Source: Favolaschia claudopus (lineage: Eukaryota; Basidiomycota; Agaricomycetes; Agaricales; Mycenaceae). From it: DNA of 64,000 nt. Positions within the stretch are counted from its first letter, which is position 1. Every line of letters starts with the position of its first letter. This document shows, one piece after another, positions 31,881 to 44,639 of the stretch. A program made the translations under genes and the position numbers. Where the stretch lies: assembly GCA_037176885.1 (NCBI GenBank), contig JAWWNJ010000033.1, positions 992,001-1,056,000 on the forward strand, read 5' to 3'. The notes below the pieces were generated by a model. That model saw nothing but the letters and a program-made list of their open reading frames with translations, did not search any database and was not told the origin of the DNA.

Positions 31881-33053
31881 ATGATACGACGAGGAAACCG
31901 CCGCCACATACCTAAGGAGCAGAAACAGCTCATCACCACAATGTCGGCCCATATGTCTGTCCCAGACATTGCTGCAGCTACCAACATCAGCGAGCGAACC
32001 ATTTACCGCATCATCCGAACGTGGCGGACCACTGGGGACCACGTCCAAATTCCTCTGCAGCTCGGACGACCCCGCATTCTCACATCTTTTGATGTCGCGG
32101 TCTGTGATCTTCTCAATACTCTTCGTATTTGACCCTTTGAGAAGTATCTTGAGGGTCTTGTTGCGAGAACCCCCGACATCTATCTTTTCGAGCTACAGGA
32201 ATGTTTGTACGAAGCCACGGGACTCGACGTCGCCAAAACCACCATACGTGACGCCCTTTTGCGAATGGGTTATGTTCGGGTTCATGTAAGTAAAATTGCT
32301 GGGAGTTTCGTGCCGCTGAGATGAGTATATCCCTAGATATCTCGAACTGCACTCGAAGCCGAGGAAAACAAACGGCTTGGTTTCCAATGTGAAGTTGGAC
32401 AACACCCACCTCGAAGACTGGTCTTCCTAGACGAAGCAGCTTGCAATCGACACACAACGCGGCGGCAGATGGCATGGGCCCCTATTGGAATGCGAGCGCG
32501 GCGGCATGATTTTTTTGTCCGAGGCATCCGGTATGTGTTTATGCTCTTGCCAGTACTTCGTACCTGCTGATATGTATAGTTATTCTGTGCTTCCGGCAAT
32601 TTGCCTCGATGGCATACTTCACTTTGATGTGTTGACTCGATCCTGGACCGCCGTAGAGTTCCGCAACTATCTCGATGTTCTCCTTGACCGCATGAATCCC
32701 TTTCCACAGGACAACTCTGTTCTCGTCATGGACAACGCAAGTGTTCATCATTTTGATGGGATTCGTGAGATGGTCGGGGGACGGTGCGTAGGATATATCC
32801 TAACCAACTGAATTTGATCTACAGCGGGCGTCGACTCATTTATTTGTCACCATACTCTCCCGACTTCAATCCATGCGAAGAAGGGTTTTCATGCATGAAA
32901 TATTGGATCCGCCGCAACCGGGACGATGTTCTCAGCTCAATGGAAGGGCGTGATGGTTGCGACCCCATCGCAACTCTGTGGGAAGCTGCTCATGAGACGA
33001 TGACCCCAGAGAACATCGAAGGGTGGTTCAGGGATTGCGGATATGTTGTATAG
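31881..33053 (+). pseudogene. Second IS630/Tc1/mariner transposase, in-frame stop
   Basis: Exons joined over introns 32286-32336, 32531-32579 and 32784-32824 give an HTH (MSVPDIAAATNISERTIYRI), FLDEAACNRHTTRR, VLVMDNASVHHF and LSPYSPDFNPCEEGFS, again DD34E, ending at 33053. One TGA at 32130-32132 interrupts the frame between the HTH and the catalytic core; the frame is open on both sides of it, so a single substitution would explain the loss. It is clearly different from the transposase at 29565-30632, and so is a separate element. Flanking inverted repeats could not be completed. Confidence 0.8.
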
Positions 33054-34884
33054 GTTGTTGTACCGGTAGTTGTGTCAACGAAAGGGGTCCCGTAACGTGG
33101 GGCGTCGATCCCGAGGTAAAAGAAGGAAGTCGGGGAAGAAGAGCGGGTCGACGGGCGAATGACGTGGCGCTCCCGTGAAGCAAAGAAAGCAAAGGGAGGC
33201 GACGTGGCGCCTCACCAGTCCACGAACGAGGTGCCGGAAGGGGCTCACAACTCGGGAGAGCTCGTAGGTGGGGTAATCCGTCGAGGAGGTGGTGAGGGGC
33301 GAATCTTCAATAGGATGCTTGATGAAGCATCCCTGTGTGTCCACCAATGTGACGGGTCAGCGCCGAATCCAGGGCGCTGGAGGCCGTCGCGCTAGCCAAA
33401 CTCCTGGCTGAGGAACCTAATCACCCTAGGCAGGGCCCTGTGACCCACGAGAGGGGAGCAGTTATCTGGGTTGCTCAGCCGGGGTCGCACAGTACACTCC
33501 GGCTCTCCTTCAGTTGTGAGCTTGTACGATGTGTGCTGTTAAGATGTAATTCATCGTTGGGGGAGCTTGCTCCCCCCTTTTGTCCGAGGTTCCCAGAAAT
33601 CGTATGGCTGTGCAAAGTTTGGGTTTCCCACGGGGGGCACCATCAGCTGTGATCTCCCACGGGGGCACCATCAGACGAGAACTCACACGGTGGCACCATC
33701 AGACCAAAACTCACACGGTTTGAATCGCACTAAACACAATAGAAATTCTTGGTCGACGCGCATGCAAAGATTTACCAGCCACAAGATTGCGGGAAATGGA
33801 CTCCAGGCTCACAGTTGGTGGTAAAATTACCTCTGCATGTCGCAGCCTGCAGGCCCGCAAAAATGCAGAATTGCCTTAATTCAGCGGTTGAATTCTTTCT
33901 CAGCAAGAGCACGGAAGTGGTCTTAATCTCCGTGACAAACTGTTTTGCTCACAATATCACTGAAATCTGCCCTCGCACGACGATCGGTGCAGGGAGCAGG
34001 AGTGTGTAGAACGTGGTTATTGAAGAGGTCGCGAGTGTAGACCTCCGGGCGGACTGAAATTGGTCGTGAGATCAAACTAAAACGACAAAAAAAAGGGGGG
34101 GAAATAGAAAACTACGTGTCGCAGAATTCTCGCTACCTCGTTCGATGGGAAGCACGGGAGATTCGGGGCGGGGGTAAGGTTGACGCTGGTGGCTCGTTGT
34201 AGGCTGAGGAGGTGAATGAGGCGTAGATGACGTCTCGTCTTGTTCAGTTGCATCGTGACTGCCTTGACTGGCGTGCGATTGGGCCGGTGAGTGTTCTGTA
34301 TTGTATCAAGCAAGGATTAGCAGTAAGCAAGGCGTAAAGAATATACCGTTTGTAGTCGGGCGACAGTTAGCAGGCATTGGAATGTCGACAAAACCTGTGA
34401 AAGTTAGGCATGAGATACTTATAGTGTAGCCAGGTCTGGGGTACCGAACGCACGAAGATAGATTCAGGACCCCAAAACACGGATAGAAGGTCGACCCTGA
34501 CATATGTCTATACGGAGCCCTGCAAATGTTCGAGCGAATGTAGTACTACATCGGTGCGCGATCCGTTTGAAGAAATTAAAACTGGGAAGAAAAGGCGTAG
34601 ATTACTGACTTCTTGTACGAGCGTGCTGCGAGCATAACACCGGAGTGCGACCCTGGAGTGCAGAGGGTGGAGGGGAAGAGGCAACAGTTTGCCGATATCG
34701 ACGTTTATCCAGCAGAAACATGAAGTATTGTCGCCGAGATGAGAGTTCTATTGACCAGGACAGCGGACACGTGGGCGATTGAAACGCGGGGAGTAGAAGC
34801 CAGACATCGAAGGAGGAAGACAGGTGAGCATTTGGGAGCAATGAGCGCACCGAGAGCACCACAGCAGGCGATGTGGTGGAAAGT
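33054..34884. other. Anonymous region
   Basis: No recognised gene. It contains the small tandem repeat at 33620-33725 and, at 33554-33580, a GGGGGAGC-TTGCTCCCCCC hairpin next to a T tract. Minus frames at 34077-34889 are short and unrecognised. Confidence 0.35.
33620..33725. repeat. Short tandem repeat, CACGG..GGCACCATCAG
   Basis: Three to four degenerate units of about 27-30 bp share TCCCACGGGGG and GCACCATCAG. Later units change to TCACACGGTGGCACC. It is non-coding. Confidence 0.7.
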
Positions 34885-35025
34885 CGCAAGCTGCGGCTGA
34901 GCCGGGCTCAAGCCGGCTTGAGCCTGAGCCGAGCCACGTGGAGCTGCCTTGGCAACGGCTGGCTCAGCTTAAAATAGCTCGGCTCTATCGGCTCAGCCGA
35001 GCTGAGCCGAGCCGCGGCAACACTA
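34885..35025. mobile_element. hAT-type end with GAGCC/GGCTC clusters
   Basis: The right end GGCAACACTA is the same as the right end of the hAT MITE at 46066-46502. The interior is a dense cluster of GAGCC and GGCTC words. The left end is degenerate (AAGTCGCAAGCTGCGGC) and no 8-bp duplication is visible, so this is probably a decayed copy. Confidence 0.5.
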
Positions 35026-38000
35026 CATGATCGGCTGCTTGGGATGCGCGTTGACCAGGACTTGGAGGCTGGTACAGTCACTCTTTCACAGCGCGCCTAG
35101 CTGGAAGTTGAGCGGTTTGGGGAGGACGAAGATCACAAATGGCACTTGTTACACGAGGTTTGGCAGTGGTCGAAGTTTTGGGGCTTGAACTTCAAGTTCA
35201 ACTTCGTTGGCAGATTTGATGGGCCCAGCCACTATCATGCATCAATGATCATCAGTTTATGTGATGGCGGATCACACGCCCCGAATCGGTTTCCCCATCA
35301 ATCTAACCCCAAGCTTGCACTTCGAGTCGCTAGGCACTATACAGGTATTCTACACCTATTTCCTACACCTCTTCTCAAAGTATTATCTCTTCTAAAAAGT
35401 CTTTCTGTCCCAATGATCTGCCATTTCGAAGATCGTCATAATTCAAACTCTTCAGGACTCAACATTGACTCAACACTGACTCAACACCCTCGATTACAGT
35501 GGCGGCAAAATCTGATGTCACCCCCATAAAAGGAAATTTCCATCAAACTGCCTCTAATCTGCCCTTGCCATCGCCATCTGGGGGCGACAAGGGCACAGAT
35601 CCATTGGCACGGCAAATACACTGCGTGTGTACGCAAGATTGAGAAAGATAGGTACATTCATTGAGGAGAACTGGGCCAAAGATGGTTGAAAAGTCTTGCC
35701 CAAAAGTCAACCAAAAGTGTCAATCTTCGAGGTATCCTAAGATGGAAAAGGGGTGCATGTACTTCAAATCTATGTCTTAAATGCACTGTGAAAGGTCCGA
35801 CCACAGAAAACATGGCACAGAAAAGAAAACGAGTTGAATTGATGGAAATTTCCTTTTTTGGGGGTGACATCAGATTTTGCCGCCACTGTAGTAGCGCTCG
35901 AAGTCTCAAACTGACTTGTGTCTGGGACTTTACAGAAAAAGGTTAATTCAAATCTCGGAGGATCAGCCTTCTGTGAGTTCTTCATTCAACTCCATCAGAG
36001 TTGGGATACATGCCGATGCTGAGCTAGGGTTGCTACGAGTTGTTCACATTATGAATTGTATTACTGGGCCGTTTCCATTCACATTGAATTTCTCAAGAAA
36101 GCTTTGGGAGCTCTGCTGTTGATATTGTCAGTCACTACTTATTCGGTTGTGAAGTTGTAATCACACAGTGCTTGAGTTTACAGAATTGGCAGCCTTTTCT
36201 TCGACTCGGAGGTTAGACACATTTTGTTCTAATCAATTTTCTTCTTTGTTGATTCAATGAACCGGTCTCTTGACGTCTCGGTGTGCGGATTTTATCCCTT
36301 TTCTTGCGCTTGCTGCCTTAATTTAATCTACATTGCCGCCGAGTAAATTACTGTGGAACAAAGTCTTGTCAATAGACTATTCATTTCATCAGGTTTTTGA
36401 TTTTTCGGAATCAAATCTACTAGTTTTTGAATCCGGGATTTCAAACTTCAATACCATTTGGGACCCACCTCCAATGTCTTGACTATCAACGGACTAGACT
36501 CGAATTCCAGGAAAGTTCTGAGAGCTTCAACTTACTGACTGTTGATATTGAAAGTTCTTCACATCAACAGATTTTCATGCATTATTTCTGAATCGGCGTT
36601 GAGCGATTCAAAATTTCCGCCCACTCAAACTTGAGGACCAAGATTATATCAATTTTTTTTTTTTACTTCTTTCAGAGCTTCAACAAGTCCATCTCTTCCA
36701 AGTCTATCGCTTTCTGTCTCCGCCTATTGACCAAGAAACTCATGCTGACTGAATTTTTTGGAGGTTGTGTTGAGCTGTCGGGATTCAAATCATGGCTGAG
36801 GTGGGCAATACAGTTTCCCGCTGACCCTGAATCAATCTGACTCGGAGATACCAATAAGTAAGTACTAGGCAAGGATGTTCTAAGCTTCGAGTTCTGCCAC
36901 TTACCTAGTAATACCTACCCAGTAACCCATCCAGCGCTGTTAATGTTCAACTGACTGTGTTCGGGAAATCCGAGCAGATCGAAATTCGCATGTACATGTC
37001 CTTCCGCACTCATCTCCCCTTCTTCGGATCGGAGTTCCTCCCCTACTACGACAAAGTTATGTCAGGTGAACGACTGAATTATTAACTTTACCACTAGTTA
37101 ACAATTCTGAAAGCAACCTATGCCGAGTCGAAGCACGCATCCACACATACAGTATGTATATTATCGATCAACACAAAGGTAATTTGAACTTATTATCACC
37201 GACTGAACGGGCATCTGAATTCGATCTGAATACGCGTCGTAGACTCGTAGTTCCCAACGCCTCAATTTAGGCAACGGCCTTCAACCTTGTCAGAGACGGA
37301 GTGTCAATGGGTTTTCATTCAAACACAGATAAGTCTGTATGGTTCCTTCCCTTCTTCAAATTAATCTCACTAACCTCGCAGTTCAATAACATGTTCACCT
37401 GTGATTCAATTTCGCTACTCATCTGTGGTGCCCTCTACAATCAACCATCAGGGGTCTTCAGGTTAGAGTTTCTGTATTCATAAGTCTTGCTTCATCAATT
37501 CTCAATATTGATTCGGGTATGAAGCTGCTCTGCCATTTCACCGGTTGATTTGGGCAACCCAATTGTGAACCAAGCCAATGTCTCTCAATACACCAGTCAC
37601 CGTGATGGCAGAATGTTGCTTTTTCCGGTCAAGTTTTCCACTTGAATCAAGTCAGGACCCACTTTGTCCTACTGAAAGACACTCAACTACTGGCAGGTGA
37701 GAATAAACCTCTAGTCCTAATTTGTGTACTTCGTGAAACACAATTCTAGATCTATCTGTGTGGATTCCTGAATTCAGACCACAAAAGCCGACTTATAATT
37801 ATACCAATTTTTATGGTGTTCATCTCTCATGGCCCAGTTCCTTTCAACACAACCGAGGTATTAGAAAGTCAAATGTGTCGAGAGACTGATGTGTGGGCGC
37901 TTGCCCTGTCTCAAAGTGAACAAACAGTGTCATCTCTTCAAAGTTGCAACGGTGGTTAGCTCACAACATTAGCTTTTCTCCAAAGCGATGAAAATTTTCA

Positions 38001-38649
38001 GAAGCTTGGATGCTAGCCTCGCATTCAAAGTGAATGGGACTCAGGAGAATTATGACGAGGAGTCTGTACTAAGCGACACGGGAAGCAACAGCTTCGATCA
38101 GGTTGACATCTGGGGGGGAAATATTACATGGTATTTACATTTGATACAGATAATGGTAAAGGATGATAAGAAAAAAATGAAGCTTATACAGTACATCAGG
38201 TGTTAGGAAGAAGTCGAAGCAACTGAGAACAATGCCGAGAAAAGGATCAATGTGCTAGGCGCGCATCAACAAGATCAGGATGTTGTAGTTGCCGGTCTTA
38301 GCCGAATGAAGAGTTCCAGTTTGGGGCTCTGTCAATAGATCATTCAAACTTCTGGTACATAAAAACTCACCAGGATCTAAATGAGAATCAGTACTAGTAA
38401 GACTAAATTTTGCTGATGCCGAACTTCATCCAAGTTCAACTTTGACTACAAGTTCAACTTCAGATTCAAAACTTCCGGTCGCAAGTTGAACGTTGAACTT
38501 CATTCAAAACTTCGGAGGAAGCGGTAAACTATCCCCAAAACTACATTCTCAAATTCCTTTGGGGTTGAAACTAGAATACTTACTGAAAAATGAATTTATA
38601 TATTTCATCGGAGTCGAGCCGAAGTTTGAACTGAGTGGTACTTGCCTTA
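35026..38649. other. AT-richer anonymous region
   Basis: Apart from the MITE at 35497 no gene is recognisable. Words of the AAGTTCAACTT type cluster near 35190 and again, partly inverted, near 38430-38515. This might mark the arms of a degraded 3.3-kb element, but the ends do not align well enough to annotate. Confidence 0.35.
35497..35888. mobile_element. MITE, CAGTGGCGGCAAAATC ends, TA target
   Basis: Inverted ends of about 50 bp (CAGTGGCGGCAAAATC then GATGTCACCCC) enclose 392 bp of non-coding DNA flanked by TA (35495-35496, 35889-35890). Same end type as the elements at 684 and 44260. Confidence 0.9.
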
Positions 38650-39098
38650 TGTAACCCGCCGCCGCCTTTCAACATCGTCACCCCCCTTAACCACCCGTTC
38701 CTCCATGGTGTGCGTTTCAAGGGCAAGACTCCCCCGCGGTTCTACAACTACCTCGCGCCTGGAACGATGACTAGGGTGTCCCAGAAGCCGGAGCTCGCAC
38801 CTCCTCCCGCTCCCTTCGAACATCTCCCCAAGTTCGATCCTACGCCCATCATGGAGTTGGAGTTCGGTAAAGCCAAGATCGTATGTCCATTATTTCTTTT
38901 TAGACGATCTTGTTTTTAACTAACTATCCTCCCACTTTAGCCCGGCTGGATCTGCATCCAGTGTCTAGCGCTCAACCAGACCTACGTTCCAGCGGCCTTC
39001 GGTGCGAAGGAGTATGAACATCGAAATCATCAACATTCGACATTGTGTCGATTCTCGAACCAGCCTCCCGAGCTTAGGGTTGTGATGTCAGAGAAATA
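38650..39098 (+). pseudogene. Gene fragment of unknown function
   Basis: A plus frame reads FNIVTPLNHPFLHGVRFKGK and APGTMTRVSQKPELAPPP, and ends ELEFGKAKI. A 60-bp GT..AG intron starting at 38881 (GTATGTCC..CACTTTAG) leads to PGWICIQCLALNQTYVPAAF and a stop at about 39098. The second exon has a CIQC pair. No start codon with a plausible upstream exon was found, so it is probably 5' truncated. I do not recognise the family. Confidence 0.4.
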
Positions 39099-40569
39099 AG
39101 CAAAGTTGAAAGCGATGTAAATGAAGACAGTGCAGAGTTGATGGATCGAGTTCAATGAGTTGAGCTTGGCAAAGAGAGGAGCGAGGCGACATGTCTGATA
39201 AATACATGCAGTGCAGTGAACTCAAAGTGAACTGGGATATTTAGAAAAACTACCGACACGCACGGTGTATTACGAACTGAGAGCAGGAGCGATTTTTGAG
39301 GCAGAGATATGAGTACTGGTAATCCATAACTCGGGATCTCATAGAGAATGCAGTTGGTGGAACAATGGTGGAATGGATCGTTAATGTTGTACAGGTACGT
39401 CTCCGGGGTCCTGACGACTTTGCCGAGGAGCTATCAGATGCCATCAGCGCATCAATCAGCAGAACGCTGCTCGTTAGAGCAGAACGCTAATCGTTGCCGT
39501 TGCCATAGAACAAGATCTCTTGTGTTGAGTTCCGTTGCTGTGTGAGCAAGTTAATTAATTGCCATGCACAACGTCAAAATGGTTATGGGCGATTATGAGT
39601 TATCAGAGCTATGGATTACGACAGCTTTGACTATATTGAGATGCTAAGTTGTTCTTTATTTACAAAAAGATCCGAAGTGTCATTAACTTTGCACATATTG
39701 CAATCAACGCTGGCTCGTCTTCCTGGTATTTTCAATATCCTGTTCAATCCCCGAATTGCGAACTTTCCGGGGATTCCGGGCCCATCTTGAACATTTCCCA
39801 TCTCTCCGACCCTTCTTCGAGCCGACTCGGATGTACGCAAGGCCATTCAGACGTAGTCTCTTGTAAACAGACGCTACAACAAAATATATCCTCGTACCTG
39901 CGGTTTGTTGTAGTCTGTCAAGTTGCTGTCATCGGCGATTGGAGGTGAGCCAAATGCCGTAATGATTTTAATCAAGTCGAATCAATCGCGTCGTTGTGCA
40001 TTCTGCTACGTGTTTTTAGTTACTCTGCTGTGCGGGGTACCTTTGGCAACTCATTTCAATGATGTTACTCACTTGAATGGAAGGAAATGGCTCAAAATTG
40101 AGGGAGATCGCAATTTGGTGGGTTGGCCGCCGGCCACCCGCGGTGTTGTGAATTCCTGTCGCACTGAGTGAAATAACTCACTCAAACTTTATAGACCTGC
40201 TCGACTATGTTAATTTGAGCGTCGTGTCCCAAAATTTAGGCAATTGACGGGGGCACAGTGGTAGTATGAGGTGAATAGCGGGTGGGAACTATTTCCCAAT
40301 TCGTACATTACGGCATTATGCCCACCTCCGTGCATCACCCCCGTGGCAAAATACAGACTAATTCAGACGACGGCGGTGCTTCGAAGCACTAGTACGAGTG
40401 TATACAGACTATGGTATTCGAAATTTGTATATACGAATCTAATACGGGTATTCATGCATGATGAAGTTTGAACAACGAGCGGCGCGGCCAATGTACTTTT
40501 TATCCAGGTCCCAAAGTTGTGAATGCGTCGGACTCAGGCGCAACCAGGGAATTCGTCCCGTTTGGCATT
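39099..40569. other. No recognised gene
   Basis: Only short frames are present, for example 39649-39948 (+). No repeats with clear ends were seen. Confidence 0.35.
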
Positions 40570-41340
40570 GATATCCACCTTTGAAGAGAGCTTCAGACGG
40601 TAACGACAGAAGAGGCATCCCCTACCGAAACGGTCTCGGCAAACTCCACGACGCCGAGCGACGCTTGTCCCTGCCCATGATGACCGACTTTCGCACCCCC
40701 TGCATTCGAGGCCAATGTCCCCATCGGGATGGAGTTCCATCCTTTATCGTTGTAGTCGATAGCCTCGCGGAAGTGTTGGCGTCTGTTGAGTCTGTAGTAG
40801 ATCAATACAGCAGTCATAAGGTATGGGAGCAAACGGAACGGGACATACGTCGCCATCATGCTGTTCATGTACACTACAAGCGGCCACGGAATATGGAGTT
40901 GAATAGGGTATGAAATGATAGATACGAACGTTTACTGCTGGGAGCGAGACCGAGGAAGAACCAGAACGTGTCGGGGACTGCGAGAAACTGAAAACGCGTA
41001 TTTAGTAATGATAAACCAGGGACAGCGAAGCACGGATCGAGACATACGACCAGACTCTCTGAATGATGCCCGCGACTGTGTTACGAATGCATTAGAAATA
41101 CCGCTTGAAGAAAAGGCATGCACGTACCGATCTGGGTAATCGATAACAAGAGCTATGGCAAGCAGACTCAGTGACCCACTCCATCATACGGCAGTAACAG
41201 CACTCACAATGATATAAATTCCCAATGCAGAGAGGCTGAGTGGCTTCCTCGCCTCGGTCACTGAGAGAAAGATGATCGTTGGGGACGGAACAAGCAAGGG
41301 GTTGAAGCGACTAACATCTATGAATACGGCTCGCGAAATA
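40570..41340 (-). pseudogene. Possible membrane-protein gene fragment (DUF6534-like)
   Basis: Minus-strand exons separated by plausible short introns read SLSALGIYII, LAVPDTFWFFLGL, YLSFHTLFNSIF, VYMNSMMATYV and LPYLMTAVLIYYRL. These are hydrophobic segments with an YxNSMMAT motif that recalls the polytopic DUF6534 proteins of basidiomycetes. Phases do not all fit, and a stop follows IFRGRL in the best frame. It is therefore probably broken, or my exon borders are wrong. The assignment is tentative. Confidence 0.25.
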
Positions 41341-42366
41341 ACTGCGGGTCGACTCGATAAGCCTCACGAATACCGATCCAGATTCAAATCTCACATTTGC
41401 ACAATGAAAGCGGAAAGATACCTTGGAGGCTGCTGGAATTAGCTCTATAGCGCCAGGGATACACTCAGCATACCCTGCAGGCCAGACGGGAGCAATACAG
41501 GCTGGCCTGAATAGCTACAGGTTGCCGCCTTGAGGGAGGCCTGGAGCGCCACTAGGGTGATACTGCGAATGCAGTACAGAGTCTATGGTTAGAGGCTATG
41601 CCTCCATAGCTCTGCTAGTCCCCCCAGCGTGCATACCCTGAGTCAGGGACTCATAGCTAGCACAGCGTTAGCAGAGCCTAGCGCCTGGGATGCACATTAG
41701 CTCATACTGCAGGCCAGACGACAGCAATAGAGGCTGGCCCAAGGATCTTTGTGAAACACAGATCCGGAGCCTTAGCCAGGGCGCACTGCAGGTGCAGTCC
41801 AGAGTCTACAGATCATCCTACTGTAGCTCTGCTGGTCCGCCCTGGCTGCCAGCTGGGGATAGGCATCTGGACTTCGTTACAGATGCCATTGCGGCAGCCA
41901 ATAATGCAGAGCATCAGTGCCGCATTCTCCAATAAAGCTGGCCAACTTTTTTTTCTTTCCTCCTCCCTTGATGGAATCTCTGCATCCCTAGGGACGCAGA
42001 ATTTGGGGGGCCATTGTGATGCTATCCTGGGATGAGCATACTCAATTTCTGCTTCATAGCAGGCACCAACCGTTTGGGGGGCACTGTGACGGGTCTATAC
42101 AATATTTACTTGCTTAAACGCTTGTTACCTTATATTCCGCATGTATATATTACATAATCTAATCTTGCTTAACCTGAACTACTATGTACGGTTAAGAGGG
42201 ATCTCAAAAGTGTAATACAAAGTACATCACAGTATATAAAGTAAACTAAGAAACAAGACAAAGCGGAATGAAGTCATTCATGAGCGCAAAGTAATGGACG
42301 GAGCGGGAAGTGGAGAATAAGTCTAAGTCAAACGCGGTCACGAGATAACAGAGAAAAGTAGTAGTG
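41341..42366. other. Anonymous region with a diverged direct repeat
   Basis: No gene. A block at about 41465-41625 is repeated at about 41697-41855; shared words include GCAGGCCAGACG, AGAGTCTA and TAGCTCTGCTGGTCC. The spacing of about 232 bp suggests an old tandem duplication. Confidence 0.45.
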
Positions 42367-43739
42367 TTACAAAACTTGACCGCGCATCGCTCTGGGTTCG
42401 CGCGGGGGTTCTGTCCGCAAGCGGGCGCTTGACTTGGCCTCCTCTGGGGAATGCGCTCGTTTTCGCCCAGCTTCCTCCGTCAGATGCGTCGGTTCCCTTA
42501 GGGGATTGTTAGCGCCGCCGTGTCGTCTGCGGAATTCCTCCTGTTCTGACTCCATCATTGCACGTTGACGACGCGCGATGTCCCGAACTCGCTGCATCTG
42601 CCGTTGGGTTGCAGGCGGACGAGTCAATTGCTCAGGAGGGGGAGAGTCTCGACGCCTTTGAGGCGGAGTCCTGTCCCGACGGAACCTGGGGATGGAGGGA
42701 AGGTTGACGAATCGCTCCGACCTTTCTGGAGACGGCGTCCTGACTAGCCCACGTCTATTTAGGCCCACGGTATCCCTCCAAAATTCGCTTTCCTCCATGA
42801 ACACAGCTCCATCCGATATTCGCCTGTTGTTTCGCGCAGCCCGAAGCAACAATTCCCCGCTCGCCGCCGTCGACAGCTCGACCAGATAGTCCGCGTTGTA
42901 TCCTTCTAGGACGCGACGGTACAGACCGATAACGCTGGACGCGTCCCAATCTCCGCCGATGCCGTGGAGCCATGAACGGATGTCGGCGAGGTTAACTGAG
43001 TACCCCAACCCTCGCAATCGGACGTAATGACTGGCGACTCTCCCTCTGCCGTCAGTGAACGGAGACGGAGTTCGTCTCGACGTCGCACCCGCAGTCATCC
43101 CAGGGTCATCTCCTTTGTCGAGCGCGTCGCTCATGATGACGTCGACATCCTCCGCAAACAAATCCGTCAGACGCTCCGGGGTTGACGCTCTGGAAGGCGA
43201 GGCAGAGGAAGGGCCAAGGGATACTTCGTCCTCGTCAACGGGCGGCCTCTGGAGAATCGGAGTCGTAGATTCCATTGACTGTTCCTCGGTTTGCACACCT
43301 ATATAGCATCGTGACGGGCGGCGTCTGCTCCGCGGGTACAACGTCCATGGCTTCTTCCAAAGCTAGAGCAGGGGGATCGTAGATTGCTCCAACCATCTCT
43401 GGGCGAGGTTCCTCCGTAGGGTACATCCATAACGAAGGGGAGTGCATGACCGGAACGCGCTCCGAACGGCCACGTCGGGGCAGGTCGACCAAACTGAGAG
43501 TCCATATTGCGCAAGACAGGGGGAAGAGGCGGCAAGGAAGAGATGATGAGCTTTCGCTTGAGTTGTCGGTCGTACCACACCTCTTCGTCTCCTTCAGTAT
43601 CCGCTTTACCTCTCTTCTTCGTGCCTTCCAACCGCATCATAGGACCGACGTCCGGCTCATCCCATTCGCTATCCACCTCGCGGAAGACGCTCCACGATCC
43701 CTTCGCATCAGCCTTTGCCGCGATCTTAGGCGGTCGCAC
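42367..43739 (-). other. Unrecognised Arg/Pro/Ser-rich coding region
   Basis: The longest frame (42367-43341, 324 codons) has a Ser/Thr/Pro-rich start, a folded-looking centre (VRLRGLGYSVNLADIRSWL, ASSVIGLYRRVLEGYNADYL, LLLRAARNNRRI) and a highly basic, Gln/Arg-rich tail. Frames just upstream (43235-43492, 43299-43739) have similar composition but other phases, so there is an intron or a frameshift between them. A basic tail after a small folded domain would suit a retrotransposon ORF1/gag-like nucleic-acid-binding protein, but there is no zinc knuckle and no RT nearby. Function not assigned. Confidence 0.35.
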
Positions 43740-44259
43740 TCCAGCTAATATTCGTTCGACGGAACAGAGTCCAGCCTTGAGGAACGGAACTTCACATACT
43801 CGTCATCACAGAAAGTAACCGGAAATTTGATCGGTTTGGGCCAAATTTGTAGTTTTTTGTGGTGAATTTTTTATGAACATAATGTTTGGCATCTACTGAC
43901 ATCTCATGCACTGGTCTATGGCGGTCAATGTGTCGTTTTAATCAAATGTGTATAAAATGTCCATTCTGAGTGAAAGTAGAAAATAAAGTGAAAAACCCTT
44001 GAAACTCAACTTTTGTTTGCGAGTGTAAAAACTTTCGCTGAAGGAGAGTAGAAAGTTTTTGTGTGCCAGAAAAAGTTTGTGTCGGTCCGAGGTCCGGTGG
44101 CTGTGTATCTGATGCGAGGTGATGGCCGAGATATTAAGATATTCAACCAGTTGAAACCAGAGAAGACGAGGCAGCATAGATACCTGATATGACCGTCCAA
44201 ATGCATTTACAGAGGTAAATAAAATAGCTTTATTTTTTGCGGCTCTGTAGAAAGAGCTA

Positions 44260-44639
44260 CAGTTGCGGCAAGATCAATTTTCTTACCTTTTATGGAAATT
44301 CCAATCAAACCCGGCCTTTTCCCCTCAGAAAGATGTTAGATGGGCAATTAAAGTGCACAGAGGCAGGGAAATATCCCAAATTCAACAGAATATGCAAAAA
44401 CATTAATCATTTTCCATGCATCTGCCCCACTGTTTGGACCAAGTTGTGATTCAAAAACAGCCTCTTATGGGTTGAAAATTATGCATAACTGCTCAATTTT
44501 TTCGCATCAAGTACAAATATATACTACTCTGAGCCCTATGTGCAGCTTAAAACTCGCTTTCATCTATTTCCAAGAGGCAAAAGGTGCAGTTTGATGAGAA
44601 TTTCCATAAAAGGTAAGAAAATTGATCTTGCCGCAACTG
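44260..44639. mobile_element. MITE, CAGTTGCGGCAAGATC ends, TA target
   Basis: This 380-bp element has inverted ends of about 45 bp (CAGTTGCGGCAAGATC, AATTTTCTTACC, TTTTATGGAAATTC) and TA on both sides. It lies inside the element 43919-45502 and is therefore younger than it. Confidence 0.9.

Noticed and set aside
33620..33725. CRISPR-like array
   Set aside because: Only a few degenerate units without constant spacers, in a eukaryotic genome.
37711..37887. A further TAGTCC..GAGACT element with an end resembling that at 55740-55797
   Set aside because: No 9-bp duplication; only about 45 bp at the right side is similar.
35168..38520. A 3.3-kb element bounded by AAGTTCAACTT words
   Set aside because: The arms align poorly, no target duplication was found, and simple repeats could explain the words.
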